From NCBI GenBank assembly GCA_040220415.1, contig JAVJUV010000119.1:62001-126000 (forward strand): a stretch of DNA of 64,000 nt. The letters run 5' to 3'. This stretch comes from JAVJUV01 sp040220415 (lineage in GTDB: Bacteria > Pseudomonadota > Alphaproteobacteria > Rhodobacterales > Rhodobacteraceae). Shown here piece by piece: positions 44,047 through 53,423 of this stretch (position 1 is its first letter; every line of letters begins with the position of its first letter). The notes beneath the pieces were generated by a model. It saw nothing but the letters and a program-made list of their open reading frames with translations. It did not search any database and had not been told where the DNA came from. A program made the position numbers and the translations under genes.

Positions 44047-45068
44047 CCCAACCCTATCCATTTTCGGCCATCGTCGGCCAGGAGGACATGACACTTGCGA
44101 TGATCCTGACCGCGGTCGATCCGGGCATCGGCGGCGTTCTGGTCTTCGGCGACCGGGGCACGGGCAAATCAACGGCCGTCCGGGGCCTGGCGGCGCTGCT
44201 CCCCCAGATTGAAGCTGTGGAAGGATGCCCGGTCAATTCGCCAAGGGTCGAGGATGTGCCGAACTGGGTGGAATCAGTCTCTAACAAGGTCAAAAAGCGG
44301 CCGACACCGGTTGTCGACCTTCCGCTGGGCGTCACCGAGGATCGGGTTCTCGGCGCCCTGGATATCGAGCGCGCCCTGGCGCGGGGCGAGAAGGCTTTCC
44401 AGCCTGGATTGCTGGCCAGGGCCAACAGGGGTTATCTCTATATCGACGAGGTCAACCTGCTGGAGGACCATATCGTCGACCTCCTTCTGGACGTCGCGCA
44501 GTCGGGCGAGAACGTGATCGAGCGCGAAGGCCTTTCGATCCGCCACCCTGCCCGCTTCGTGCTGGTGGGCTCGGGCAACCCCGAAGAAGGAGAGTTGCGC
44601 CCACAATTGCTGGACCGTTTCGGGTTATCCGTCGAAGTGACGACGCCCAGGGAGATCGACGACAGGATCGAGGTCGTGCGCCGCCGGCAGGCCTACGAGA
44701 CCGATACCGCCGCTTTCCTGAAGCGTTGGAGGGCAAGCGATACGCGGTTGCGGAGAAAGATCCTGGACGCGAGGGCGCGGCTTGGCTCGGTCGAGACGCC
44801 CGAGGCAACGCTCAGGGATGCCGCCATGCTTTGCATCGCGCTCGGTTCCGACGGATTGAGGGGGGAACTGGTTCTCTTGCGGGCGGCGCGCGCCCTTGCG
44901 GCCTTCGAAAGCGCCGATGCGGTGGGGCGGACTCATCTCAGACGCCTTGCCGCCCCTGCCCTCTCCCACCGTCTGCGCCGCGACCCGTTGGATGACGCCG
45001 GTTCCGGTACGCGCATTGCTCGTACCGTGACCGAGACCTTCGGGACGTTCCAGACGGCGGCGGAATGA
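44043..45068 (+). CDS. bchI: Magnesium chelatase ATPase subunit I
   Basis: 341-residue AAA+ ATPase. Walker A GDRGTGKSTAVRGLAALLPQ near residue 39, Walker B YLYIDEVNLLEDHIVDLLLD near 135, followed by the helix-2/sensor blocks (FVLVGSGNPEEGELRPQLLD). It forms hexameric rings that drive Mg insertion by BchH. It is coupled to crtA and bchD by ATGA overlaps on both sides. Confidence 0.97.
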   Translation: MTQPYPFSAIVGQEDMTLAMILTAVDPGIGGVLVFGDRGTGKSTAVRGLAALLPQIEAVEGCPVNSPRVEDVPNWVESVSNKVKKRPTPVVDLPLGVTEDRVLGALDIERALARGEKAFQPGLLARANRGYLYIDEVNLLEDHIVDLLLDVAQSGENVIEREGLSIRHPARFVLVGSGNPEEGELRPQLLDRFGLSVEVTTPREIDDRIEVVRRRQAYETDTAAFLKRWRASDTRLRRKILDARARLGSVETPEATLRDAAMLCIALGSDGLRGELVLLRAARALAAFESADAVGRTHLRRLAAPALSHRLRRDPLDDAGSGTRIARTVTETFGTFQTAAE

Positions 45069-46714
45069 CCGGCCTATCCGTCCTCGCCCGGCGTATCGCG
45101 GCAATCCTGGCCGTCGATCCCAAAGGTTTGGGCGGTGTCTGGTTGCGTGCCAGGCACGGGCCGCGCCGGGACGCCATGGTGGTCGCGCTGAAAGCCCTGC
45201 CAGGCAAGCACGGCAAGGTGATGCCGGAAGCCGGGGACATCGAGCTTTTTGGCGGAATCGACCTTACTCAGAGCCTTTTTTCAGGACACGTCATCGCACG
45301 GGAAGGCTTGCTTGGGCGATCCGATGTGCTGTGGCTGACCCGGGCCGAGAGAATGCCCGTCGGTATGGCGGGAAGACTTGCCGCCGCAATGGATTCCGGT
45401 TCGTGCGGCACGATCGTTCTTGCCGACGAAAGTGCCGAAGACGGCGACATGCCGCCCTCCGCTTTGCGAGACCGGCTGGCCTTCTTTCTGACCGACCAGA
45501 TGGACGATACCGAGGAGGACAGTCCGCCCTTCTCGCCGGACCGGACCGATGCCGCCAGGCGCCGCCTGGAAGATCTCGTGCCAGGTGATGAACTGGTTAC
45601 GCTTGCGGTTCGAATAACCGCCGAACTGGGCTGCCATCAGACCCGCCCCGCCCTGTTTCTGCTGCGCGCTGCGCGGGCGATCGCGGCGCTGGAAGATGCC
45701 GACAGGATGACGGAGGCTCATCTGGCCGAAGCGGCACGACTTGTCATGCCACACCGGGTCCGGCCGCCCGCTGAGGTTCCGGAGCCTGACAATCAGCCGG
45801 AGGCCGAAAGGCAGGAAAAGGACGACGACGGAAAAGGCGGCGACGAACGGCTGGAAGATACCTTGCGGGACATTCTTCTCGAGGCCGCCAGCGTCAAGCT
45901 GCCCGACGACCTCCTGGCGAGGCTCATCGCGAAGGACCGAAGGGCGGCGGGGTCGGGGCAAGGTGCCCAGCGCACCTCTCATACCCGTGGACGCCCCCTG
46001 CCCTCGCGTCCGGGGAAACCGGACGGCCGCGCAAGGCTCGATCTGCTGGCGACGCTGCAGGCCGCGGCCCCCTGGCAAAAGCTGCGCAACGCCCCCACGG
46101 GCCGCCTTGCCATCCGCAAGGAAGACCTTCGTATCCGCCGCTACCGCGAACGCTCGGAACGTGTGCTGATCTTCGTCGTCGACGCATCGGGATCAGCCGC
46201 CATGGCGCGCCTGGCCGAGGCCAAGGGAGCGGCGGAAACGCTCCTGTCGGAAGCATACCGCAGTCGGGACCATGTCAGCCTGATCACGTTCCGCGGCGAT
46301 GATGCGGAATGCGTTCTGCAACCCACCCGGTCCCTGGTTCGCGCCAAGCGCCTGCTGGGCGGACTCCCGGGAGGCGGAACGACACCGCTTGCCGCTGCGC
46401 TGCGTCAAGGCGCCGAGCAGGCCGCATTGGCAAGAAAGAAGGGGCTCTCGCCGCAAATCGTTCTGATGACCGATGGCCGGGCGAACAAGGCGCTGGACGG
46501 AAGCACGGATCGCGAAAGCGCGCGCGAGGATGCCACGCGGATGGCCCGCTGGCTGCGGGCCGATGGCGTGCCGGTGCTTGTCGTCGACTCCGGCCTGCGG
46601 CCGTCGGCCGACCTGGCCGAGATTGCGCGCATCCTCGGCTCTGAAACCATAAGGCTGCCGAAGGGACACAGGGCATCCTCTTCGAATAGCCTGCTGGCCG
46701 CGCTGGACATCTGA
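45065..46714 (+). CDS. bchD: Magnesium chelatase subunit D
   Basis: 549-residue partner of BchI. The N-terminal AAA-like domain lacks an intact Walker A. An acidic, Pro-rich linker follows (EVPEPDNQPEAERQEKDDDG). The C-terminal integrin-I/VWA domain has a MIDAS motif FVVDASGSAAMARLAEAKGA and MTDGRANKALDGS. It forms the second ring of the I:D complex. Coupled to bchI by an ATGA overlap. Confidence 0.96.
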   Translation: MTGLSVLARRIAAILAVDPKGLGGVWLRARHGPRRDAMVVALKALPGKHGKVMPEAGDIELFGGIDLTQSLFSGHVIAREGLLGRSDVLWLTRAERMPVGMAGRLAAAMDSGSCGTIVLADESAEDGDMPPSALRDRLAFFLTDQMDDTEEDSPPFSPDRTDAARRRLEDLVPGDELVTLAVRITAELGCHQTRPALFLLRAARAIAALEDADRMTEAHLAEAARLVMPHRVRPPAEVPEPDNQPEAERQEKDDDGKGGDERLEDTLRDILLEAASVKLPDDLLARLIAKDRRAAGSGQGAQRTSHTRGRPLPSRPGKPDGRARLDLLATLQAAAPWQKLRNAPTGRLAIRKEDLRIRRYRERSERVLIFVVDASGSAAMARLAEAKGAAETLLSEAYRSRDHVSLITFRGDDAECVLQPTRSLVRAKRLLGGLPGGGTTPLAAALRQGAEQAALARKKGLSPQIVLMTDGRANKALDGSTDRESAREDATRMARWLRADGVPVLVVDSGLRPSADLAEIARILGSETIRLPKGHRASSSNSLLAALDI

Positions 46715-46717
46715 AAA

Positions 46718-47578
46718 GTGCAGGACACGGGTGATGAGGTCCAGGAACTGACCCTCGCGGCCGGCACGCATCGGTGGCGTGTCTTGAAGACCGGCCACGG
46801 GCCTGTCGCTCTTTGCCTTCACGGTGCTGGCGGATCCGCAGACAGCTTTTTACCGTTGATGCGTATTCTTTCGTCCGACCTGACGATGGTGGCTCCCGAC
46901 CTGCCGGGACATGGCCGCACGCGCCTCGGGTCTCCCGCCAGATCCGGCCTTGCCGCGATGACCGACGACATTGCCGCACTTGTCGAAGCGATGAACATCG
47001 CGCCGCAGCTCATGATCGGACACTCGGCGGGAGCAGCGATCGCCCTTAATCTCGATCAACGACTGTCGCCGCGGGGATACGTTCTGATCAACGCCGCACT
47101 CAGCGAGTTCCAGGGACTGGCCGGATGGCTCTTTCCCGTCATGGCAAAAGGGCTGTCGATGACACCCTTCGCCGCGGATTTCCTGTCGCGCAGCCTTGGA
47201 AGACAAAGCAAGCTGCAGGGTTTGTTGGCGTCCACCGGTTCGGCCGTAACCGATGAGATTCTGAACCGGTACAGCGCTTTGGCGCGCAATCGCGACCATG
47301 TGGACGGTACCCTGAAAATGATGGCAGCCTGGGATCTGAAGCCATTGCTGAAGCGCCTGTCCGAGATCCGAACGCCGACATTGCTGATTGCCGCCAAAAA
47401 CGATGGCACCGTTCCATTATCAGTCTCTAAAAAGGCCAAACAAACGCTGAGATCCGCGGATTTGGTCATTCACGAAGGCGGCCATCTGCTGCATGAAGAG
47501 AATGCGCAGACAGTTGCCGAAGACATCCGAGCATTCCTGCGTGCACTGGATGCCCCGACCCAGACGACCTCATGCTGA
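46718..47578 (+). CDS. bchO: Alpha/beta hydrolase BchO
   Basis: 286-residue alpha/beta hydrolase at the end of the bchI-D-O operon. Nucleophile elbow MIGHSAGAAIALNL, oxyanion region LCLHGAGGSADSFLPLMRIL and a C-terminal His in HEGGHLLHEEN. The start is GTG at 46718, three bases after the bchD stop, without a clear SD, so it is probably reached by reinitiation. BchO is linked to Mg chelatase by genetics and context only; its reaction is not known. Confidence 0.93.
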   Translation: MQDTGDEVQELTLAAGTHRWRVLKTGHGPVALCLHGAGGSADSFLPLMRILSSDLTMVAPDLPGHGRTRLGSPARSGLAAMTDDIAALVEAMNIAPQLMIGHSAGAAIALNLDQRLSPRGYVLINAALSEFQGLAGWLFPVMAKGLSMTPFAADFLSRSLGRQSKLQGLLASTGSAVTDEILNRYSALARNRDHVDGTLKMMAAWDLKPLLKRLSEIRTPTLLIAAKNDGTVPLSVSKKAKQTLRSADLVIHEGGHLLHEENAQTVAEDIRAFLRALDAPTQTTSC

Positions 47579-48510
47579 TATGCGCACGTTGCCAGACCGC
47601 CGGATTGGCGATACCAGGCGTCGCCCTTGCGGCGGCCCCACCCGTCCCAATCGCCGCCCCGCCGAGCCGTAGGAATGTCAACGGTGTCGGCTGCGGGTCT
47701 GGCAGACACGCGGACGTGTCGATCGTTCCATGCGTCATGGCATCCGTTGCGGGTCAATCACACTCCGCCGCTAGATTGGCGACCACTTTCTTGGGGGCGG
47801 CAATATTGGTCTACTTGGTGTGCTACGGATCGTTCCCCCAGAGGCGCGGCGCAGGCCTGTGCCGCGTGGCGCTGTCGACTTCAAGGTGGCCAGCGCCCGG
47901 AAAAGGCTGATCGGCCTGATCTGCATCCGCTTCTCGGAACGCCGGCACGAAGTCGCGGTCGCGGCGGTCTGTTCGCCGCTCGCGTCGTCCGCTGGTCCAT
48001 GACGCTCGATCCGGATGCCTCACCGGGGATCTGTTGCACAAGTCCCGTTGAGAGTGCATTTCCTTGGTTCGGGGGTGGCGACAGGGGCGATCACGAACAC
48101 ACCCGTGCCGGCGACCTGAAGGCCCCGAAACCGTCAAGCTATCACGCAGTCCTCAAGGTCCACCGCGGCCCGGACAGGCGTTGAGACAAAGGTGCGCTTC
48201 GTCACGTCGTCGCGCCGTGCCATCGACTTTGTCGAAGACCCGCTGCGGTTCGTCAGCCTGAACCGGTCGAGGCCGCAAGCCAGCAGGTCGTCTCGCCGCT
48301 CAGAAACCCTCGCCGTGGACAACCTGTGTCGGCATGCCGGTTCCACCGGCTCTACTCGGCCAGATTCCGGTCGACGAGAAAATCGCAAGCACCAAAGCCT
48401 GACTCGATCGGACCGGGACAAGCCATCCTTTGGCCTTGACGATTTGCGCAAGTGCCCCGTCCGACATCGCAGGCTTGCAAGGCTGACCTGCTGTTCGGAA
48501 TGAGACCGGG
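47579..48510. other. 932-base stretch without a supportable gene; possible relic of an IS5-type element
   Basis: All open frames here lack an SD, contain unusual Arg/Ser/Pro-rich translations and overlap each other. The segment GGGATCTGTTGCACAAGTCC (48027-48046) resembles the terminal inverted repeat of IS5-family elements, but I see no second end and no transposase. No strong terminator hairpin is visible for bchO or the convergent receptor gene. It marks the right edge of the photosynthesis cluster. Confidence 0.45.
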
Positions 48511-50958
48511 CTAGCCGACACGACTTTGCCGCGCTGGCGTTCCTTGGTTTTCGTGTATGCGAAACTGCAGGACGCTGTTGGTAAGCGCTTTCGAAACCGA
48601 GTTCAGACTTCGGCATTCAGTCGTCGTCGCGACCACGGCGGCCTCGTTCTCGCGAATGTCAAGGTCGAAGCGCTGAACCGCGCCGTTGATTTCGCTCAGC
48701 CGACTCGATTGGTCACTCGAGGCATCGGCGATTATTTTCATTTCGAAAGTTGCCCGGGCGATTGCATCCACGATGTCCGACAGGGAAGTTCCGGCATTTC
48801 CTACTAGGTCAACGCCTCTCTTTACCTCTGCGTCGGAGGCCGAGATAAGCTGATTGATATCGTGGGCCGCTTCAGATGATCGAAGCGCCAGAGCGCGGAC
48901 CTCGGATGCGACGACTGCGAAGCCGCGTCCGGCAGACCCGGCACGCGCTGCCTCGATTCCGGCATTGAGCGCGAGGAGATTGGTTTGAAACGCAAGATCG
49001 TCCATCACACCGACAATCTCATGGATCCTTGCCGACGATCGTTCGATTTCACCCATCGCCTTGATGGCATCCACGACCACGCCGCCACCGACATCGGCTT
49101 TGGCCTTTGCCTCACCGACAATATCGGCGGCCTTTTTGGCGACGACCGCGCTGGTGTTGACGGTCGCGGTGAGTTCGTCCAGGGCCAATGTCGTTTCCCT
49201 TACCATCGCCGCCTGTCGTTCGGTTCGGTCCGACAGGGATTCGATTGTCAGGGTGATGTCGCTCGAAGCGGTTGAGATCTCGCCGGCATGGGCCGTCACT
49301 GCCCCGATCGCTGCCTCGAGGCCGATCATGGCGGCGTTGAAATCCTGCCGAAGCTGCTCGTATTCATGCGCGAAGGGATCGTCGATCTGTGCTGTCAGTA
49401 CCCCGGCCGAGACAAGCTCGAGATTGCGTCTGAGAACGTCGACGACCGCCTGCTGAGCGTGTGCCATGGCAATTCGCTTGCGTTCGGTTGTTTCCGCATC
49501 CGCTCGGGCCTGCGTAACATCCATTCCGAGAAGAAGCGCGCCATTCGGCCGACCCTCATGATCGGGGACCGGACTGAGGCTGCCCTCGAGAAGTACGGTG
49601 CGTCCGGCGGCAGTGACCGAGAAGATGTCGGAAATCGGCTCACCCTTGCCAATCACGCTGAGCAGGTCCTCGCAATTGGCTGCGGGGCGACATACAACCT
49701 TCTCCATCGAAGTGCCGATGAGCGCATCCGCGGCAATTCCAAGCAAGCCGGAAAGCGCAGCGTTCACGAGTGTGATCGTCCCGTCGGCGGATACCTCGAG
49801 GCGTGCCTGCCCACAATCGATGGCCGCCAGCAGAGTCCGGGCTTCCATCTCGAGTGTCTGATCACGCCATTCCAGAATGTAGCCGATAATGGCTCCGCCT
49901 TCGTCGCGGACCTCGTCCAGAAGGACGCCGAGATAACTGCCGGCAACCTTGATCTTCATGCGAACCGGAAGGTCGGCGGGCCGGTCAAGATGCGGGCATA
50001 GTGGGCTGTCCGATGGAATGAAATCAGACAAGTGCCGCCCAAGGATACGTGACGGATCGAAACCCGGGATTGCCGCATCGAAATTCCCCATCCGCCTTTC
50101 GAGCATCCTGGAAAATGCCGCGTTCGCCGCGGTCACGCACATGCCCTCATCGGTCATGAGCATCGGGGCCCCGGAAACCTCGAAGGCCGCACCTCGAAAT
50201 GCGGCGACCCGGGCAAGGCGTTGCGCGTCTTCCAGAGCTGTACGCAGTTCGATTGTCGTGCGGGCGATTTGGCCGATCTCGTCGCGCGCGAGGGAAAAAG
50301 GGACCTCATCGGAAAGATCCCCTTCGGCATATTTTGCAAGAACATTGTTCATCCGGCCAAGCCGAACGGCGAAACGAAGGGCGACCATCGACATTATCCC
50401 GCAGCAAAGAACCAGAATCACACCTGTCAGAAGTCCGGTACGCCGCTGAACGGCAGCCGTTTCTTCATGAATCCGCTCCCTGACAAAATAACCGTACTCG
50501 GCCTCCGCCTCGACGATGTCATCCATGGTGGAGGCGATTCGGCCAAGTCCTTCGATAAGCTCGCTCTCGAATGCCAAACCGTCGTCCATCCGCACGACAA
50601 ACGCATCGTAGAGTTCTTCGGCGAGGATCAAGAGGCCTGCGGTCAGGGTCTGCGACCTTTCCGACCCTGATCGTTCGTTCACAACCTCGAGGTCGGTCAC
50701 AAGATCATAAAGCGCTTCGTCGAGAGCGTCGGCATCGAACGCTTCATCGCCATGCGACCTCAGCACCGTTTGATGCACCGCAAGCACGACATTGGCTCGA
50801 GCCGACTGCGCAAAGCCGATGGACATGGTCGGCCCATCGTACAGGCGGACCGCCTGGTCTCCCAGAAGGCGCATGGACTGCCACGACGTTACGGCGACTG
50901 CGGTCGAGCCGGCTGCGAGCAGCGCGATAGCCAGAAGGATCTTGTATCCGAACTTCAT
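48511..50958 (-). CDS. Methyl-accepting chemotaxis-type receptor with PAS domains
   Basis: 815 residues. Membrane segment 1 (ILLAIALLAAGSTAVAVTSW) at the N-terminus, a periplasmic helical sensor part to about 200, segment 2 (TGVILVLCCGIMSMVALRFA), a HAMP domain (NNVLAKYAEGDLSDEVPFSL), two PAS-like domains (about 305-420 and 425-545) and an MCP signalling domain containing DDLAFQTNLLALNAGIEAAR and GRGFAVVASEVRALALRSSE. GGAGAG lies before the ATG at 50956-50958; the longer frame is leader. It follows two cupredoxin genes by 43 bases, so it may sense redox or copper-protein state. The ligand is unknown. Confidence 0.9.
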   Translation of the reverse strand: MKFGYKILLAIALLAAGSTAVAVTSWQSMRLLGDQAVRLYDGPTMSIGFAQSARANVVLAVHQTVLRSHGDEAFDADALDEALYDLVTDLEVVNERSGSERSQTLTAGLLILAEELYDAFVVRMDDGLAFESELIEGLGRIASTMDDIVEAEAEYGYFVRERIHEETAAVQRRTGLLTGVILVLCCGIMSMVALRFAVRLGRMNNVLAKYAEGDLSDEVPFSLARDEIGQIARTTIELRTALEDAQRLARVAAFRGAAFEVSGAPMLMTDEGMCVTAANAAFSRMLERRMGNFDAAIPGFDPSRILGRHLSDFIPSDSPLCPHLDRPADLPVRMKIKVAGSYLGVLLDEVRDEGGAIIGYILEWRDQTLEMEARTLLAAIDCGQARLEVSADGTITLVNAALSGLLGIAADALIGTSMEKVVCRPAANCEDLLSVIGKGEPISDIFSVTAAGRTVLLEGSLSPVPDHEGRPNGALLLGMDVTQARADAETTERKRIAMAHAQQAVVDVLRRNLELVSAGVLTAQIDDPFAHEYEQLRQDFNAAMIGLEAAIGAVTAHAGEISTASSDITLTIESLSDRTERQAAMVRETTLALDELTATVNTSAVVAKKAADIVGEAKAKADVGGGVVVDAIKAMGEIERSSARIHEIVGVMDDLAFQTNLLALNAGIEAARAGSAGRGFAVVASEVRALALRSSEAAHDINQLISASDAEVKRGVDLVGNAGTSLSDIVDAIARATFEMKIIADASSDQSSRLSEINGAVQRFDLDIRENEAAVVATTTECRSLNSVSKALTNSVLQFRIHENQGTPARQSRVG

Positions 50959-51001
50959 TGCGGACTCTCCGTCATCTGCTCTGTGGCGATGTTCCCAGGC
51001 A

Positions 51002-51514
51002 TCAACGCGTCGGCTTGTCCGCCACGCGAAGCTGCATGAGGTTGTCATCCTCGTCGAACCACTCCAGCAGCTGCGTTCGGTAGGCCAGGACCTGATCGCG
51101 ACTCGGCTCGTGGAAACCGTCGATTGCAGTTCTCTCCTCGACGACAATCTCCGCGCGCATTCCCATCAGAAGGTGGGGAAGACAGTGATACTGGTACGTC
51201 CCGGCCACTTCGAAGGTGTGCGAGTACGTCTCTCCGGCCTCAAAAAGGAATGGGCTCTGAAATCCTTCTGCGCCTTTCGGAAAGCCGCCGGGATACGTGA
51301 TGACGTTGTGTTCCTCGTTCACATCGTTCCGCCAAACCACGGTATCGCCCTTCGCGATCACAATAGTCTGCGGCTCGAACGCGAAACGAAGGTTGTCGTA
51401 GTCGGTGACGATCGTGACGACGTGCTCGGCAGCCTGAACGGCACCTGCCGGCCACCCGGCTATCGTCAAGACGGCGAGTTGGGTCAAGAGCCGGCGGCAT
51501 TTTGTTTTCATCAT
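51002..51514 (-). CDS. Periplasmic cupredoxin (plastocyanin/azurin-like), 170 aa
   Basis: Signal peptide of about 29 residues (ends GWPAGAVQAAE), then a type-1 copper fold. Ligands H69 (EEHNVITY), C111, H114 and M117 or M119 (YHCLPHLLMGM) are intact. A C-terminal extension of about 45 residues (from EERTAIDGFHEPSRDQVLAY) is longer than usual. It starts one base after the stop of a second cupredoxin, so both should be made together with the di-haem peroxidase. Likely role: electron carrier to or from that peroxidase. Partner and potential unknown. Confidence 0.87.
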   Translation of the reverse strand: MMKTKCRRLLTQLAVLTIAGWPAGAVQAAEHVVTIVTDYDNLRFAFEPQTIVIAKGDTVVWRNDVNEEHNVITYPGGFPKGAEGFQSPFLFEAGETYSHTFEVAGTYQYHCLPHLLMGMRAEIVVEERTAIDGFHEPSRDQVLAYRTQLLEWFDEDDNLMQLRVADKPTR

Positions 51515-51515
51515 C

Positions 51516-51866
51516 TTATTCCACCGTCACATCGATCTTCATCTTCGGATGGATGGCGCAACGGACCTTGACCTGACCGGGTGTATCGAATGTGTGGCTC
51601 ATTTCCGTCCCGGGCGCTTGTGCTCCAAGGTCAAACGCGTGCCCATCGTTCATTGAATGGACGTTGTGCGTCGTGTCGTCGTCGTTGACGAATGTGATGG
51701 TATCGCCGACTGCGATCGTCAGACGGCGCTCGGAGAACTTCTTGCCTGCCTGTGTCACGGCAACGTCACCGGCATTGGCCACCGCCACGGCAAGGCCGGT
51801 AATGCCGCCTGCAAGTGTAAGTGTCAGGATTGCGCGTTTCACTTTTCTGTCTCCAGTTTTGGTCAT
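51516..51866 (-). CDS. Periplasmic cupredoxin (plastocyanin-like), 116 aa
   Basis: Short cupredoxin with signal peptide (ILTLTLAGGITGLAVAVANA). Type-1 copper ligands H67 (TTHNVHSM), C103, H106 and M109 (VRCAIHPKMKIDV). The ATG overlaps the stop of the di-haem peroxidase gene (ATGA), strong evidence of joint translation. Together with the second cupredoxin it suggests a dedicated electron route in the periplasm. Confidence 0.87.
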   Translation of the reverse strand: MTKTGDRKVKRAILTLTLAGGITGLAVAVANAGDVAVTQAGKKFSERRLTIAVGDTITFVNDDDTTHNVHSMNDGHAFDLGAQAPGTEMSHTFDTPGQVKVRCAIHPKMKIDVTVE

Positions 51867-52912
51867 CGGGGAAGGATCGGCACGACGAAATCTGGATCGT
51901 CGCCTGTCAGGGTCTCTAGAAACGCGACGATATCGGCGACATCGCGGTCGCTCAGACCGATCGGATAGATTTCTTCGGACCGACTTGGCCTTTCGACTCC
52001 ACCCTCGTCGTAATGCCGGACGACATCGACGAGTGTATCGAGGCTCCCGTCGTGCATGTACGGACCGCGTTCGGCGATATTGCGCAGACCGGGTGTCTTG
52101 AAGGCATGTTGCATCACTTCGACCGCCGGAACGTGCGCGCCGCGCCCCAGGTCGTCGCTTTCAAGACCGACGTCATGGAAACTGTCATCCGTAAATCGCC
52201 ATCCTTCGTGGCACGCGGCGCAGTTTGCTTCACCCACAAACAGTGCAAATCCCCTTTCCGCGGCGTCCGAGATCGCTTCGTCTTCGCCTTCGATCCAGCG
52301 GTCGAAAGGCGCCGTTCCCGATACGACTGTCCGTTCGAACGCGGCTATGGCAAGTGCGACGCGATCCGATGTGATGGCATCGTCTCCATCGAACGCTGCT
52401 GCGAAGAGCGGCCGGTAGCCGTCGATGGCGTCGAGTCGCTCAAGGGTCTCTTCGATTGTCATGTTCATCTCGACGCCCGAGACAATTGGACCCAACGCCT
52501 GATCCTCCAGCGTTTCGGCCCGGCCATCCCACATCAGCGGTTCGCTCCAGGCGAGGTTCAGGATTGTCGGCGAACGCCTTGCAAGGGGCTGGTGCTGATC
52601 GCCCACGCCGACTGCCAGTCCGTCGCCCCACGAAAGCGACGGATTGTGGCAGGATGCGCACGACTGCGAGCCCGATCGGGATAGCCTCGGGTCGAAGAAA
52701 AGGGTCTTCCCCAGCGCCTCCCGCGCCGCGTTCGGAAGGTTGTCTTCAGGGTAGTCAATTCTCAGGTCGCGCCGAAAGCCTTCCCGCGCCGCGGTTGAGA
52801 CGTTCACCTCCTGGCGTTGGGAAAGACCCACGGTCACGACCTCATCGATGCCCGCAGCCATCACCGTGGCAGGGATCAGCGCGAACAGCGCGCAGCCAGC
52901 AATTCTCGTCAT
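51863..52912 (-). CDS. Di-haem cytochrome c peroxidase (MauG/CCP family)
   Basis: 349 residues with signal peptide (CALFALIPATVMAAG). Two haem motifs, CASCH at 85-89 and CAACH at 231-235. The block DPRLSRSGSQSCASCHNPSL is typical of MauG/CCP. GVERPSRSEEIYPIGLSDRD near the C-terminus closes the second domain. The ATG at 52910-52912 follows AGAGG; a GTG two codons earlier is possible. Either H2O2 reduction or a MauG-like oxidation of a protein/organic partner is possible. The adjacent cupredoxins are the likely electron donors. Confidence 0.9.
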   Translation of the reverse strand: MTRIAGCALFALIPATVMAAGIDEVVTVGLSQRQEVNVSTAAREGFRRDLRIDYPEDNLPNAAREALGKTLFFDPRLSRSGSQSCASCHNPSLSWGDGLAVGVGDQHQPLARRSPTILNLAWSEPLMWDGRAETLEDQALGPIVSGVEMNMTIEETLERLDAIDGYRPLFAAAFDGDDAITSDRVALAIAAFERTVVSGTAPFDRWIEGEDEAISDAAERGFALFVGEANCAACHEGWRFTDDSFHDVGLESDDLGRGAHVPAVEVMQHAFKTPGLRNIAERGPYMHDGSLDTLVDVVRHYDEGGVERPSRSEEIYPIGLSDRDVADIVAFLETLTGDDPDFVVPILPR

Positions 52913-52918
52913 GTTCAC

Positions 52919-53255
52919 CTCTCACAGATTCAACGGAGGTCAATCTAGCCAGCCCGAATTAATTCGGAGTTACTCCGGGACAGAAGCTGGCAATGCATGA
53001 CCATTTCGGACCGTTTCATCCTGATCCGACGCGCCCCGCCCACCTCGGGATCATTGCGCCTGCGGCGGTTTCCGCCCCGCTGGAAATCACGCGCGTTCGG
53101 TTCCTGAAGCGCTGCTGTCAAGGGGCGGCACATGGCCTTGCGACTGGCGGCAAGCGATCCAGGGACGTCACGGATTCAGACCGCCGAGCCCAGGCAACGC
53201 AATTCGAAGAGACAGCGCTTTGGCGCATCGCACGAAGGTCTGTTGTGGTGATGAA
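52919..53255. other. 337-base gap upstream of the peroxidase operon
   Basis: Holds the promoter side of the peroxidase operon and the palindromes at 52954-52977. A 94-codon plus-strand frame (52993-53277) runs into the tRNA, has no SD and shows no family, so I treat it as spurious. No hairpin terminator seen. Confidence 0.5.
52954..52977. promoter_or_regulatory. Overlapping palindromes upstream of the peroxidase/cupredoxin operon
   Basis: CCGAATTAATTCGG (52954-52967) is a perfect 14-bp palindrome. It shares its right arm with CGGAG-TTA-CTCCG (52965-52977). The pair ends 42-65 bases before the peroxidase ATG, a normal operator position. I cannot assign the regulator. Confidence 0.5.
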
Positions 53256-53332
53256 TGGTAGCGGAGGAGGGACTTGAACCCCCGACACGCGGATTATGAT
53301 TCCGCTGCTCTAACCAACTGAGCTACTCCGCC
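53256..53332 (-). tRNA. tRNA-Met (CAU), elongator type
   Basis: 77-base cloverleaf read on the minus strand: acceptor GGCGGAG with CTCCGCT, D-arm GCTCAGTTGGTTAGAGC, anticodon stem GCGGA/TCCGC around AATCATAA, T-arm with GGGGGTTCAAGTCCCTC and encoded CCA. The first acceptor pair is G-U. The body is that of an elongator tRNA-Met rather than an initiator (no CCCC-type anticodon stem of GGG/CCC) or tRNA-Ile2. Confidence 0.95.
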
Positions 53333-53423
53333 ACGAGCGAGGGGCTAGGTAGAGGCTCGGAGGGCAGGCGTCAAGTCCGATTGAACTCCCGCAGACGGAA
53401 AACCGGATCGTGGTTTTCAGGCG

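Noticed and set aside
48300..48521. Minus-strand peptide with a stretch (SDGALAQIVKAKGW) vaguely like the C-terminus of sigma-54
   Set aside because: The RpoN box does not follow, and there is no room for the rest of the protein; a chance match.
52993..53277. 94-codon plus-strand frame before the tRNA
   Set aside because: Runs into the tRNA-Met gene, has no SD and no conserved look.
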